Of a stretch of 64,000 nucleotides of DNA, positions 24,169 through 33,159 are shown one piece after another (the stretch's first letter is position 1; each line of letters starts with the position of its first letter). Made by a program: the position numbers and the translations under genes. Source of the DNA: Sulfopaludibacter sp963835555 (lineage in GTDB: Bacteria; Acidobacteriota; Terriglobia; Bryobacterales; Bryobacteraceae); assembly GCA_963835555.1 (NCBI GenBank), contig CAWIGC010000010.1:124001-188000 (forward strand), written 5' to 3'. Under the pieces are notes generated by a model, which worked only from the letters and a program-made list of their open reading frames with translations, was not told the origin of the DNA and did no database searches.

Positions 24169-26799
24169 ATGTTTCGATTGGACAGACTGACTCAAAAAGC
24201 GCAGGAAGCCATGCAACAGGCGCAGTCGGTTGCGGAAAAGAACGAGAGCCAGGTGCTCTTCCCGCTTCACCTGCTGATTGCCCTGGCGGAAGAAGCCGAA
24301 GGAATCGTCCGGCCAGTGCTGGAAAAGTGCAATGTTCACCCGGACGCCATCGTGACCGAAGCCCGGCGCCTGCTCACCGGTCTCCCCAAGACCGCAGGCA
24401 TGCAACCCGGGATGTATCTCTCCCAGCCGCTCAACCAGGTGCTCGAGCGAGCCTTTGACGAGGCCACCCATTTTAAAGATGAATTCGTTTCCACCGAGCA
24501 CCTGCTCCTGGCCATCGCCGAACAGCGGAGCGATCCGGCAGGCCAACTGCTCGACCGGGCCGGCGCTACTCATGACGCCATCCTGAAGGCGCTGGTTTCG
24601 GTGCGCGGCAATCAGCGGGTGACCGACCAGAATCCCGAGACGAAATATCAGGCCTTGGAACGCTATGCGCATGACCTGACCGAATCGGCCCGCCAGGGCA
24701 AACTGGACCCGGTAATCGGCCGCGAAGACGAGATTCGCCGTGTGATGCAGGTGCTCAGCCGCCGGACCAAGAACAACCCGGTGCTGATCGGCGAACCGGG
24801 TGTCGGCAAGACCGCCATCGTCGAGGGGCTCGCCCAACGCATCATTCGCGGGGACGTCCCCGACCAGCTCAAGAACAAGAAACTGGTCGCTATCGATCTG
24901 GGCTCCATGATCGCGGGCACCAAATTCCGCGGCGAATTCGAGGATCGCCTGAAGGCCGTAGTGAAGGAGATTATCGATTCCAACGGTGAGATCCTCTGCT
25001 TCATCGACGAGTTGCACACTCTGGTGGGCGCTGGCGGGGCCGAGGGAGCGATTGACGCGGCCAACCTTTTGAAACCAGCGCTGGCCCGCGGCGAATTGCG
25101 CTGCATCGGCGCCACCACACTCAACGAATATAAGAAACATGTAGAGAAGGACGCCGCCCTGGCGCGCCGCTTCCAGACCGTCATGGTAGGCGAGCCGACC
25201 GTGGACGATACGGTCGCCATCCTGCGCGGCCTCAAGGAGAAATTCGAAATCCACCACGGGGTGCGCATCAAGGATTCGGCCATTATCGCGGCGGCGGTGC
25301 TCTCTTCGCGCTATATCGCCGACCGCTTTCTACCCGATAAGGCGATCGATCTGATCGACGAAGCCGGGTCGGCACTGCGATTGCAGATCGGCTCCATGCC
25401 GATCGAGATCGACGACCTGGACCGGCGCATGTCGCACCTTGAAATCGAACGCCAGGCGCTGACCAAGGAGAGAGACCCCAGCTCGCACGAGCGGCTGCGC
25501 TGGGTGGAGAACGAACTGGAGCGGCTGCGGGGCGAATCGGCGCCGCTGAAAGAGCGTTGGAATCGCGAGCGTGAAGCTATCGCCAATGTCCGCAGATTAA
25601 AGGCGGAGCAGGATACGCTGCGCCAGGAAGAGGAAAAGGCCAGCCGCGCCGGCGATTGGGAAAAAGCCGCGCAGTTGCGCTATGGCCGCCTTTCGCAAAT
25701 CGAGAAAGACATTCAGACCGCCGAGCAGGATCTGGAAGCCATTAAGGAACATGCCCTGCTGAAGGAAGATATCGGCGAAGACGATATCGCCCGCATCGTG
25801 GCCAAGTGGACCGGCATTCCGGTGACTCGCATGCTCGAAGGGGAAATTCAGAAACTGGTCCAGATGCCGGAGCGGCTGAAGGATCGCGTGGTGGGTCAGG
25901 ATGAGGCTGTACGCCTGGTTTCCAACGCGATTCTGCGCAATCGCGCCGGATTGAGCGACCCCAACCGGCCCATCGGCAGCTTCATTTTCCTGGGACCCAC
26001 CGGTGTCGGCAAGACCGAACTGGTGCGCTCCCTGGCGCATTATCTGTTCGACGACGACAGAGCCATGATCCGCGTCGATATGTCGGAGTACATGGAAAAG
26101 CACTCGGTCGCGCGCATGATCGGCTCGCCTCCGGGCTACGTCGGGTACGATGAGGGCGGCCAACTTTCCGAGCAGGTGCGGCGGCGGCCGTATTCGGTGG
26201 TGCTGTTCGACGAAATCGAAAAAGCCCACCCGGAAGTGTTCAACGTGCTGCTGCAGATTTTGGACGACGGACGCCTGACCGATGGGCAGGGGCGGACGGT
26301 CAGTTTCAAAAACACCGTGGTGGTGATGACCAGCAACGTGGGCACCGGGTTTGTGGATAAGGCGTCGATCGGTTTTTCGGTGCACGCCAAGGATACGAAG
26401 AACGACGATACCCGCAAGCGATTGCTGGACGCTCTGCGACAGCAGTTCCGTCCGGAGTTTCTGAACCGCATTGACGATATCATCGTGTTCAATACGCTCT
26501 CGCGCGAACACTTGTCCCAGATCGTGAACATGCAGATCGAAATTGTAGGCAAGCTGCTCAAGGACCGCAAGGTGAAAATCGAAGTGACCGAAGCTGCCCG
26601 GAATACGATCATTTCGGAAGGGTACGATCCGCAGTTCGGCGCGCGGCCGATGCGGCGCGCGATCCAGCGGCTGATTCAGGATCCGCTGGCGCTCAAACTG
26701 GTCAACGGCGAGTATGTCGAAGGAGACACGATCCTGGTGGACGCCGCGCCACAGGGGAGTGAGCTGCAGTTTACTAAGTTGGTTCCAGTGGCGGTGTAA
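24169..26799 (+). CDS. clpB: ClpB disaggregase
   Basis: The 876-residue protein is the full-length Hsp100 ClpB, which with DnaK dissolves protein aggregates in the cytoplasm. It has the N-terminal Clp repeat domain (~1-145), first AAA+ domain with Walker A GEPGVGKT (residues ~208-215), a coiled-coil middle domain (~410-520, 'LTKERDPSSHERLRWVENEL'), second AAA+ domain with GPTGVGKT (~608-615) and the C-terminal small domain. Arg fingers and 'GYDEGGQLSEQVRRRPYSV' are intact. It lacks the P-element of ClpA/ClpX, so it does not feed ClpP. Confidence 0.98.
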   Translation: MFRLDRLTQKAQEAMQQAQSVAEKNESQVLFPLHLLIALAEEAEGIVRPVLEKCNVHPDAIVTEARRLLTGLPKTAGMQPGMYLSQPLNQVLERAFDEATHFKDEFVSTEHLLLAIAEQRSDPAGQLLDRAGATHDAILKALVSVRGNQRVTDQNPETKYQALERYAHDLTESARQGKLDPVIGREDEIRRVMQVLSRRTKNNPVLIGEPGVGKTAIVEGLAQRIIRGDVPDQLKNKKLVAIDLGSMIAGTKFRGEFEDRLKAVVKEIIDSNGEILCFIDELHTLVGAGGAEGAIDAANLLKPALARGELRCIGATTLNEYKKHVEKDAALARRFQTVMVGEPTVDDTVAILRGLKEKFEIHHGVRIKDSAIIAAAVLSSRYIADRFLPDKAIDLIDEAGSALRLQIGSMPIEIDDLDRRMSHLEIERQALTKERDPSSHERLRWVENELERLRGESAPLKERWNREREAIANVRRLKAEQDTLRQEEEKASRAGDWEKAAQLRYGRLSQIEKDIQTAEQDLEAIKEHALLKEDIGEDDIARIVAKWTGIPVTRMLEGEIQKLVQMPERLKDRVVGQDEAVRLVSNAILRNRAGLSDPNRPIGSFIFLGPTGVGKTELVRSLAHYLFDDDRAMIRVDMSEYMEKHSVARMIGSPPGYVGYDEGGQLSEQVRRRPYSVVLFDEIEKAHPEVFNVLLQILDDGRLTDGQGRTVSFKNTVVVMTSNVGTGFVDKASIGFSVHAKDTKNDDTRKRLLDALRQQFRPEFLNRIDDIIVFNTLSREHLSQIVNMQIEIVGKLLKDRKVKIEVTEAARNTIISEGYDPQFGARPMRRAIQRLIQDPLALKLVNGEYVEGDTILVDAAPQGSELQFTKLVPVAV

Positions 26800-26807
26800 G
26801 AGACATA

Positions 26808-26862
26808 GGCCGCAGATGAACGCAAGTTTCTTATCTGCGTTTATCCGCGTTCATCTGCGGCC
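26808..26862. repeat. Long perfect hairpin, intergenic repeat type
   Basis: GGCCGCAGATGAACGC (26808-26823) is perfectly complementary to GCGTTCATCTGCGGCC (26847-26862), a 16-base-pair stem with a 23-base loop. GGGTTTTTT follows at about 26867, so it can also terminate clpB transcripts. The ATCTGCG/GCGTTCATC words recur in the loop. The same motif is widespread as an intergenic repeat in many phyla (general knowledge). Confidence 0.7.
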
Positions 26863-26887
26863 AATACGGGTTTTTTGAGGTAAGCTC

Positions 26888-27748
26888 ATGAGCTTCAATT
26901 CTGTAAAAACGGTTCTGCTGCTGGGCCTGTTAAGCGGCCTGCTGGTAGTGGGTGGCGGGGCTCTCGCCGGCCAGAACGGGCTGTATATCGGGCTCGGGCT
27001 GGCCGTGGTAATGAATTTTACAAGTTACTTTTTTTCGGATAAGATCGCACTGGCGAGTTACTCGGCGAAACCGGTAACTCAGGAAGAGAACCCGGAAGTG
27101 TACCGGCGCGTGGCGCCGATCGTACAGGGTTTGGCCCAGCGTATGGGCATTCCCATGCCTAAGTTATATGTTATACCCGAAGCTTCTCCCAACGCGTTCG
27201 CTACCGGACGCAATCCGCAGCATGCCTCGGTGGCATTTACCGCGGGTATTCTGCAATTGATGAACGATTCGGAGATCGAAGGAGTGGTGGCCCACGAGCT
27301 GGGCCATGTGCTGCACCGCGATATTCTGATCAGCTCGGTGGCCGCCACCATCGCCGGCGCTATCACCATGCTGGCCAGCATGGCGCGCTGGGCCATGATT
27401 TTCGGCGGCGGACAGCGTGACGATCGCGAGGGCGAAGGCAACGGCCTGGCGGCCATCGCCATGATGATTTTGGCGCCGATCGCCGCGGCCCTGATCCAGA
27501 TGGCTATCTCGCGCTCGCGCGAGTACGACGCCGATGCGGCATCCGCCAAATATGTCGGCTCGCCTTACCCGCTGATCAACGGATTGCAAAAGCTGGAGAG
27601 CTATTCCAAGCGCATCCCCATGGACGCTTCCCCCTCCACGGCCCACATGTTCATTATTAAGCCGTTCACCGGCCAAAGCCTGATGCGCCTGTTTTCGACG
27701 CATCCCTCTACGGAGGACCGGATCGCCCGCCTGCAGGCCATGCGATGA
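26888..27748 (+). CDS. htpX: HtpX membrane zinc metalloprotease
   Basis: The 286-residue protein is an HtpX (M48B) protease that degrades damaged membrane proteins. Two N-terminal membrane helices (residues ~7-48) are followed by the zinc site HELGH in 'VVAHELGHVLHRD' (~residue 140), two more hydrophobic segments ('AATIAGAITMLASMA', 'MMILAPIAAALIQMA') and the third ligand Glu in 'SREYDADAASAKY'. It fits the proteostasis block with hsp20 and clpB. The stop overlaps the next start by four bases (ATGA), indicating translational coupling. Confidence 0.96.
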   Translation: MSFNSVKTVLLLGLLSGLLVVGGGALAGQNGLYIGLGLAVVMNFTSYFFSDKIALASYSAKPVTQEENPEVYRRVAPIVQGLAQRMGIPMPKLYVIPEASPNAFATGRNPQHASVAFTAGILQLMNDSEIEGVVAHELGHVLHRDILISSVAATIAGAITMLASMARWAMIFGGGQRDDREGEGNGLAAIAMMILAPIAAALIQMAISRSREYDADAASAKYVGSPYPLINGLQKLESYSKRIPMDASPSTAHMFIIKPFTGQSLMRLFSTHPSTEDRIARLQAMR

Positions 27749-28908
27749 ACGAAGTCAGGGTCAACCGGAAGGCGGCCGGCAGGGTCGCCTCCGGTCATCC
27801 GTGGATTTTCGCCAGTGACGTGACCGACCGTAACGGAGCCCAATCCGGCTCCGCCGTGCGGGTGGTGGACCCTCGCGGCCAACTGCTAGGCACGGCGCAT
27901 TACAGTTCCGCCTCGCAGATCACGCTGCGCGTGCTTTCCCCGCGGGCCGAGACAATCGATCGCGAATTCTACCTGAAGCGCCTGCGCGCCGCGGATGCGC
28001 ATCGCCAACTGACCGTACATCACAGCGAGGCGTACCGCGTGGTACACGGCGAAGCCGACCTGCTCCCGGCCCTGGTAGTGGATCGGTATGGCGATTTCCT
28101 GGTGATGCAGACGCTGAACCAGGGCATGGACGCGGCGCGGCACGAGATTGCGAATTGCCTGCAGGAAATCTTCCAGCCCCGCGGCATTCTGGCCCGCAAC
28201 GATGTGGCCGTCCGAAGCAAAGAGGAGCTGGCGCTGGGAACGGAAACGCTGTACGGCGAGGTGCCGGAATCGGTGACGGTGCGCATGAATCATCTCTCGC
28301 TGCGGGCAGACCTGCTGCACGGCCAAAAGACCGGCATCTTCCTGGACCAGCGCGAAAACTACCTCGCCGCGGCACAATACGCGAGAGGCGGCAGGGCACT
28401 GGACTGCTTCACCTCCACCGGCGGATTCGCCCTGCACCTGGCGGGAAAAGCCGAGCATGTAGACGCGGTGGACAGCAGCGAACATGCGCTCACTACCGCG
28501 CAAGCCAACGCCCAGGCCAACCAGATCCACAACGTGACCTTCCAGGAGGCCGATGTGTTCGATCTGCTGGCCGGCTACGCGGCCGCCCATCGCCAGTATT
28601 CGCTGGTGGTGCTGGATCCGCCGGCCTTCACCAAATCGCGCAAGAACCTGGACGCGGCCACTTCGGCATACAAAGAAATCAACCTGCGCGCCCTCCGCCT
28701 GCTCGGGCCTGGAGGAATTCTGGTGACCTGCTCCTGTTCGCAGCATATGAGCGAGGTCATGCTGCTGGAAACCGTGGCGCAAGCCTCGCTGGATGCGGGC
28801 CGCACGCTCCGTGTTCTGGAGCGGCGCACCCAGAGCCAGGACCATCCGATTCTGCTGACCGTTCCCGAAACGCTCTACCTGAAATGCGTCATTCTGGAAG
28901 TGATGTGA
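27745..28908 (+). CDS. RlmI-like 23S rRNA methyltransferase (PUA + SAM)
   Basis: The 387-residue protein has an N-terminal PUA domain (~1-75, 'RVASGHPWIFASDV'), the RlmI middle region ('EADLLPALVVDRYGDFLVMQ') and a Rossmann SAM domain ('GRALDCFTSTGGFALHLA', 'VVLDPPAFTKSRK', 'LVTCSCSQHMS'). It resembles RlmI, which methylates C1962 of 23S rRNA at position 5, with Cys in 'TCSCSQ' as nucleophile. It overlaps htpX by four bases. Confidence 0.9.
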   Translation: MNEVRVNRKAAGRVASGHPWIFASDVTDRNGAQSGSAVRVVDPRGQLLGTAHYSSASQITLRVLSPRAETIDREFYLKRLRAADAHRQLTVHHSEAYRVVHGEADLLPALVVDRYGDFLVMQTLNQGMDAARHEIANCLQEIFQPRGILARNDVAVRSKEELALGTETLYGEVPESVTVRMNHLSLRADLLHGQKTGIFLDQRENYLAAAQYARGGRALDCFTSTGGFALHLAGKAEHVDAVDSSEHALTTAQANAQANQIHNVTFQEADVFDLLAGYAAAHRQYSLVVLDPPAFTKSRKNLDAATSAYKEINLRALRLLGPGGILVTCSCSQHMSEVMLLETVAQASLDAGRTLRVLERRTQSQDHPILLTVPETLYLKCVILEVM

Positions 28909-28934
28909 CGTGTCACGCTACAATCGACTCTTAC

Positions 28935-29860
28935 ATGTCACTTGTCGTGGTAGGATCCGTTGCTTATGATGGCGTAGAAACGCCGCATGGAAAAATCGAC
29001 CGCATGCTGGGCGGTGCGGCCACTTATATTTCACTGGCCGCCAGCTATTTCACGCCGGTTAAGCATCGTCGCCGTAGTGGGCGACGATTTCGCGCAGGAG
29101 GATATGGATCTGCTGGCTTCCCGGCAGATCGACCTTTCCGGCATGGAGCGCGTGCGCGGGCGGCAAGACGTTCTTCTGGGCCGGCGTCTACTCGGCCGAT
29201 ATGAACGATCGGACCACGCTGCGCACCGATCTCAACGTCTTCGCCGATTTCAACCCCAAGCTGCCCGAAAGCTATCGCACAGAGCCGTACCTGCTGCTGG
29301 GCAACATTCAGCCCGCGTTGCAGAAGATGCGTGCGCGCGCAGATGACCGGGAGTCAAACTCACCGGCGGCGACACCATGAATTACTGGATCAACGATTTT
29401 CGCGCGCCGCTGCTGGAAACCCTGAAGGAGTGGGATTTCCTGCTGATCAACGACAGCGAAGCGCGCCTGCTTTCCGGCGAATACAACCTGCGCCGCGCGG
29501 CCGCGCGCATCATGGAGATGGGACCGCACACGCTGGTGATCAAGCGCGGCGAATACGGCGCCATCCTGTTCCGGCGCGGAGGCCACTTCATCGCGCCCGG
29601 CTACCTGCTGGAGGACGTGTTCGACCCCACCGGCGCGGGCGATTGTTTCGCCGGCGGCTTCATCGGCTACCTGGCCGGCCGCGGCGTCACGCCGAGCGAC
29701 GGCGACATTGACTTCGCGCGAACTGCGGCGCGCCGTGATTTACGGCTCGGTGATGGGCAGCTTCTGCTGCGAGAAGTTCGGCGTGGACCGCTTCCGCTCG
29801 CTGACGCGCGAGGAAATCGAGGCCCGCTATCAGGAATTCCAAGACTGCACGGCGTTCTAA
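28935..29860 (+). pseudogene. PfkB-family sugar kinase, broken by several frameshifts
   Basis: Read with shifts, this is a complete PfkB/ribokinase-fold kinase of about 305 residues: 'LVVVGSVAYDGVETPHG', 'MLGGAATYISLAASYF', 'AVVGDDFAQEDMDLL', 'GKTFFWAGVY', 'LLLGNIQP', 'NYWINDFRAPLLE', 'TLVIKRGEYGAILF' and the catalytic 'DPTGAGDCFAGGFIGYLA'. The frame has to change near 29061, 29155-29162, 29325-29332, 29350 and 29718, each time by one extra base. The clean family order and intact catalytic Asp suggest recent damage or assembly insertions. If intact it would phosphorylate a sugar or nucleoside. It begins 27 bases after the RlmI-like gene. Confidence 0.8.
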
Positions 29861-29873
29861 CGGCGCGGGTCTG

Positions 29874-31373
29874 TTGGCCTGCGTGATTCTGGCGCTGGCC
29901 GCCGTGAGCGCCGTGGCCATCTTTTTTGTCAATTCGCATGGCTGGACGCTGTACTACGGCGACGCCGAAGCGCACCTGAATATCGCGCGCCGCATCGTGG
30001 ACAACCAGACCCCGGGCTACGACCAGATCGGCACGGTGTGGCTGCCGCTGATCCACGTGATGATGCTCCCGCTGGTGCGCTACGACGGGCTGTGGCGTTC
30101 GGGACTGGCGGGGGCGATTCCCTCGGGCTTGTGCTTCGTGGTGGCGGGCGCGTTCCTGTTCGCGGCGGTGCGGCGGGTTTTCCGTTCCGACGAGGCGGCG
30201 CTGGCGGCGGTGGGCCTGTTCGCGCTGAATCCCAACCTGCTTTACCTGCAATCCATCCCCATGACCGAACCCGGCGCGTACGCTTGCCTGATGGCGCTGC
30301 TGTATTTCACGGTGCGCTTCGGCGAGACGCAGGGGTGGGGCGCGGCATGCGGCGCCGCGGTGGCGGCCTGCCTGGGCACCATGGCGCGCTACGAAGGCTG
30401 GTTCCTGCTTCCCTTCGTTGCCGCGTATTTCTTCGCTACGGCGAAGCGCCGCTGGAGCGTCACCATCCTGTTCTGCGCCGTCGCGGGCCTGGGTCCGCTG
30501 TACTGGCTGTTTCACCACTGGTGGCTCACCGGCGATCCGCTGGATTTCTATCGCGGCCCGTATTCGGCGATGGCCATTCAGGGCGATAAGCCGTATCCCG
30601 GCAAGGGCGACTGGCGCACTTCCCTGCTCTACGTGCGGACCGCCATCGAGCGCTGCGCGGGGGTGGGCCTGATCCCGATCGCGATGGCCGGCGCGGTGGC
30701 GGCGCTGGTGAAACGCGCCTTCTGGCCCTTGACGCTTCTGGCGCTTCCGCCCCTGTTCTACGTGTGGAGCATGCACTCCTCGGGCAATCCGATTTTCATG
30801 CCGGGCATGCCGTACCCCTATTCGTTCTACAATACGCGCTACGGTTTAAGCGCCTTGTGCCTGCTGGTCTTTTGCGGGGGCGCCCTGGTGGCCGTGGCGC
30901 CACGCGCTCGCGGCATTGCGGCAACCCTGGTGGTATTGGCCGGCGTCTTCATATGGGTGGCGCATCCGCACCGGCAATACTGGATCACGTGGGAGGAATC
31001 GCGCGTCAACTCCGAAGGCCGGCGCGCGTGGACCCATGAGGCCGCCGCGTACCTGGCTCCCCGCTACGTGCCCGGTTCCGGTATCATCACATCGTTCAGC
31101 GATTTGACCGGCATCTTCCGCGAAATGGGCGTGCCCATCCGCGAAACGTTCTCCGGAGTGAACGGCCTGCCATGGCTGGCGGCGGTAGAACGGCCGGAGC
31201 TTTATCTGTGGCAGGAATGGGCCGTCGTTGCGGGCGGTGACCGGGTGCAGACCGCGGTCGATCGCGCCAACCGGCAGGGCCCGTGTTACACACTGGAACA
31301 GACCATCATCGTGAAGGACGCGCCGGTGATCGAAATCTACCGGCGCACAGGAGGATGTCATGGTAACTCATGA
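29874..31373 (+). CDS. Membrane glycosyltransferase (dolichyl-phosphate-mannose-type, GT-C fold)
   Basis: The 499-residue protein has about ten hydrophobic helices and an early acidic motif in the first loop, 'LYYGDAEAHLNIARRIVD', typical of GT-C enzymes that use a polyprenyl-phosphate sugar (GT39/ArnT/PMT-like). Further marks are 'NLLYLQSIPMTEPGAYACL' and 'MARYEGWFLLPF'. The C-terminal ~130 residues are periplasmic-like and soluble. The start is a TTG shortly after the kinase frame, and the true N-terminus may differ. The acceptor and sugar are unknown. It overlaps the following ybjQ-type gene by 14 bases. Confidence 0.75.
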   Translation: MACVILALAAVSAVAIFFVNSHGWTLYYGDAEAHLNIARRIVDNQTPGYDQIGTVWLPLIHVMMLPLVRYDGLWRSGLAGAIPSGLCFVVAGAFLFAAVRRVFRSDEAALAAVGLFALNPNLLYLQSIPMTEPGAYACLMALLYFTVRFGETQGWGAACGAAVAACLGTMARYEGWFLLPFVAAYFFATAKRRWSVTILFCAVAGLGPLYWLFHHWWLTGDPLDFYRGPYSAMAIQGDKPYPGKGDWRTSLLYVRTAIERCAGVGLIPIAMAGAVAALVKRAFWPLTLLALPPLFYVWSMHSSGNPIFMPGMPYPYSFYNTRYGLSALCLLVFCGGALVAVAPRARGIAATLVVLAGVFIWVAHPHRQYWITWEESRVNSEGRRAWTHEAAAYLAPRYVPGSGIITSFSDLTGIFREMGVPIRETFSGVNGLPWLAAVERPELYLWQEWAVVAGGDRVQTAVDRANRQGPCYTLEQTIIVKDAPVIEIYRRTGGCHGNS

Positions 31374-31695
31374 AAACGTTACGACCGCTCTGGAACTGCC
31401 GGGGATGCGCATCAAACGCAACCTGGGCGTGGTGCGGGGAATCGTGGTGCGCTCGCGGTCGATTGTCGGCACGATCGGGGCGAGTTTGCAGACCATAGTC
31501 GGCGGAAACATCTCGCTGTTCACCAAGCTGTGCGAGAGGACGCGTGAAGACGCGTTCGACCTGATGATCCAACACGCTAACGAGTTGGGCGCGAATGCCA
31601 TCATCAGCGCGCGGTACGATGCCACCGAAGTGATGCAAGGCGTCACCGAAGTGCTCTCGTACGGGACCGCGGTGGAAGTGGAAAAGATTCCCTGA
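31360..31695 (+). CDS. YbjQ/UPF0145 family protein
   Basis: The 111-residue protein matches the YbjQ family: 'GVVRGIVVRSRSIVGTIGA', 'GGNISLFTKLCERTREDAF', 'MIQHANELGANAIISARYDATEV' and 'VLSYGTAVEVE'. The family forms pentamers and has been described as heavy-metal-binding, but its function is not settled. Its start lies inside the upstream glycosyltransferase gene and its stop touches the dapF-like start (TGATG), so the three are translated as one unit. Confidence 0.9.
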   Translation: MVTHENVTTALELPGMRIKRNLGVVRGIVVRSRSIVGTIGASLQTIVGGNISLFTKLCERTREDAFDLMIQHANELGANAIISARYDATEVMQGVTEVLSYGTAVEVEKIP

Positions 31696-32492
31696 TGAAG
31701 ATTCCTTTCACGAAAGCGCACGGCGCCAAAAATGATTTCCTGCTCACCTGGGAACACGAAACGCCGGAAGGCGATCGCGCCGCCATGGCGCGCGCCATTT
31801 GCGAGCGGCACACGGGCATTGGCGCGGATGGCTGGATGCTGGTGGCTAAGCCCATCGATGGCCTGGCCGAGGGCTCGATTCAACTCTACAATTCCGATGG
31901 CAGCACGGCGGAGATATCGGGCAACGGCACGCGGTGCGCGGCGGCATTCCTGATCCGCCACGGCTATGCCGCCGGAGTAGTGCGGGTCCGGACCGGCGCC
32001 GGCATCAAAACGCTGCGCCTGTTGAAGCGCGGCAGCCTGGCGTTCGAATTCGAGATGAACATGGGCCGTCCGGAGGTGCTGGCGGAGCGCTTCCGGCTGC
32101 CCCTCCCGGCGGGAGCGCTGGATGTGACCCTGCTGAACGTGGGCAATCCGCAGTGTGCCGTGCCGGTGGACAATTTCGATTTCGACTGGCGTGCAATGGG
32201 CGCGGAAATCGAATCGCACGCGCACTTCCCGCGGCACACCAACGTATCGTTCCTCAAGCCGGTGGACGCCCACACCATCGACGTCCGCTTCTATGAACGC
32301 GGCGCGGGCGAGACCATGAGTTCCGGCACCGGATCCACGGGCGCCGCCGTAACCGCGGTGGTGCGCGGCATGGTGCGCTCGCCGGTGCGGGTGCTCACGC
32401 CCGCCGGCCCCATCGATCTGCGCTGGGAGGACGATGTATACCTCACCGGGCCGGCGGAAATCATCGGCGACGGGGAGTTCTTCGCGCTGTAG
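31695..32492 (+). CDS. dapF: DapF-family epimerase homologue lacking both catalytic cysteines
   Basis: The 265-residue protein has the two-lobed DapF fold in order: 'FTKAHGAKNDFLL', 'RHTGIGADGWMLV', 'LYNSDGSTAEISGNGTRCAAAF', 'LLNVGNPQCAVPVDN' and 'RFYERGAGETMSSGTGSTGAA'. In diaminopimelate epimerase the two acid/base residues are Cys in CGNG and CGTG. Here they are Ser75 (codon TCG 31917) and Ser210 (TCC 32322), while the flanking binding residues are kept. A normal two-cysteine racemisation is therefore not expected. It may use serine, catalyse another reaction, or be inactive. It is co-transcribed with the YbjQ-type gene. Confidence 0.85.
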   Translation: MKIPFTKAHGAKNDFLLTWEHETPEGDRAAMARAICERHTGIGADGWMLVAKPIDGLAEGSIQLYNSDGSTAEISGNGTRCAAAFLIRHGYAAGVVRVRTGAGIKTLRLLKRGSLAFEFEMNMGRPEVLAERFRLPLPAGALDVTLLNVGNPQCAVPVDNFDFDWRAMGAEIESHAHFPRHTNVSFLKPVDAHTIDVRFYERGAGETMSSGTGSTGAAVTAVVRGMVRSPVRVLTPAGPIDLRWEDDVYLTGPAEIIGDGEFFAL

Positions 32493-32565
32493 TAAGAGGG
32501 GCTCCTGGAGGTGTTGCAGCCCGCTTTCAGCCGCCACAATCGAAGAACCCGCGTAAAATAAGATT

Positions 32566-32754
32566 ATGGAGAAAGTAGTCCGCGTTTTCGACAGCTTTGA
32601 GGAAGCCGATGCTGCGGATGCGCTTTCCCGTGCTGAAATGACCCCGCAGCGGCGGGCCGGCATATTCTTCGAACTGCGAGAGCGCGCCCACCCCGATGCC
32701 TTTAAGCAGCGATTTGCGAGAGTTTATCGAGTGCTTGAACTCGAACGAAGTTGA
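32566..32754 (+). CDS. Small partner protein of a nucleotidyltransferase
   Basis: The 62-residue protein starts 'MEKVVRVFDSFEEADAADA' and ends 'RFARVYRVLELERS'. Genes of this form (F-x-SFEEAD at the front, RxYRVxEL at the end) regularly sit directly before single-domain nucleotidyltransferases like the one at 32696, with which it overlaps by 59 bases. It is probably the antitoxin or partner half of a two-gene module; this is inferred from context. No DNA-binding motif is visible. Confidence 0.7.
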   Translation: MEKVVRVFDSFEEADAADALSRAEMTPQRRAGIFFELRERAHPDAFKQRFARVYRVLELERS

Positions 32755-33154
32755 ATATCTGGTGGTCGGCGCGCTCGCTGTTTCGTGGCACGGATTTCCC
32801 CGATACTCCGCCGACATCGATTTCCTGATTCGCCCGAGTCACGCCAACGCAGTGCGTGTACTGCGGGCCCTTTCTCAATTCGGGTTCGGCAGCCTTGACA
32901 TATCCGCAGCCGATCTCACACTTCCAGGGAAAGTGATCCAACTGGGTTACGAGCCAAACCGCATCGACCTGATGACATCCATCACGGGCGTGAGTTTCGA
33001 CGACGCATGGGAAGACCGGGCCCCAGGAGATCTGGATGGCCTGCCCGTCAACTTCATTGGCCGATCGTCTCTCCTCCGGAATAAGGATGCCACCGGCCGC
33101 GCCAAGGACCGCATCGACGCGGAAGAACTTCGGAAGCAGAAACCGTTGGACTAA
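32696..33154 (+). CDS. Nucleotidyltransferase of the AbiEii/MNT-like group
   Basis: The 152-residue protein has a nucleotidyltransferase core: 'EVEYLVVGALAVSWHGFPRYSADIDFLI', in which the GFPRxSxDxD segment holds the two metal-binding Asp residues, and a later third acidic region 'RIDLMTSITG'. Such small enzymes transfer nucleotides to target RNA or protein and serve as toxins in some pairs. It begins inside the preceding small gene. The actual target is unknown; a housekeeping role is possible. Confidence 0.8.
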   Translation: MPLSSDLREFIECLNSNEVEYLVVGALAVSWHGFPRYSADIDFLIRPSHANAVRVLRALSQFGFGSLDISAADLTLPGKVIQLGYEPNRIDLMTSITGVSFDDAWEDRAPGDLDGLPVNFIGRSSLLRNKDATGRAKDRIDAEELRKQKPLD

Positions 33155-33159
33155 CTTAA

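Noticed and set aside
29374..29860. Separate short sugar kinase starting at ATG 29377
   Set aside because: This frame is only the C-terminal half of the PfkB fold and its predicted start falls in the middle of a conserved block; it belongs to the frameshifted gene.
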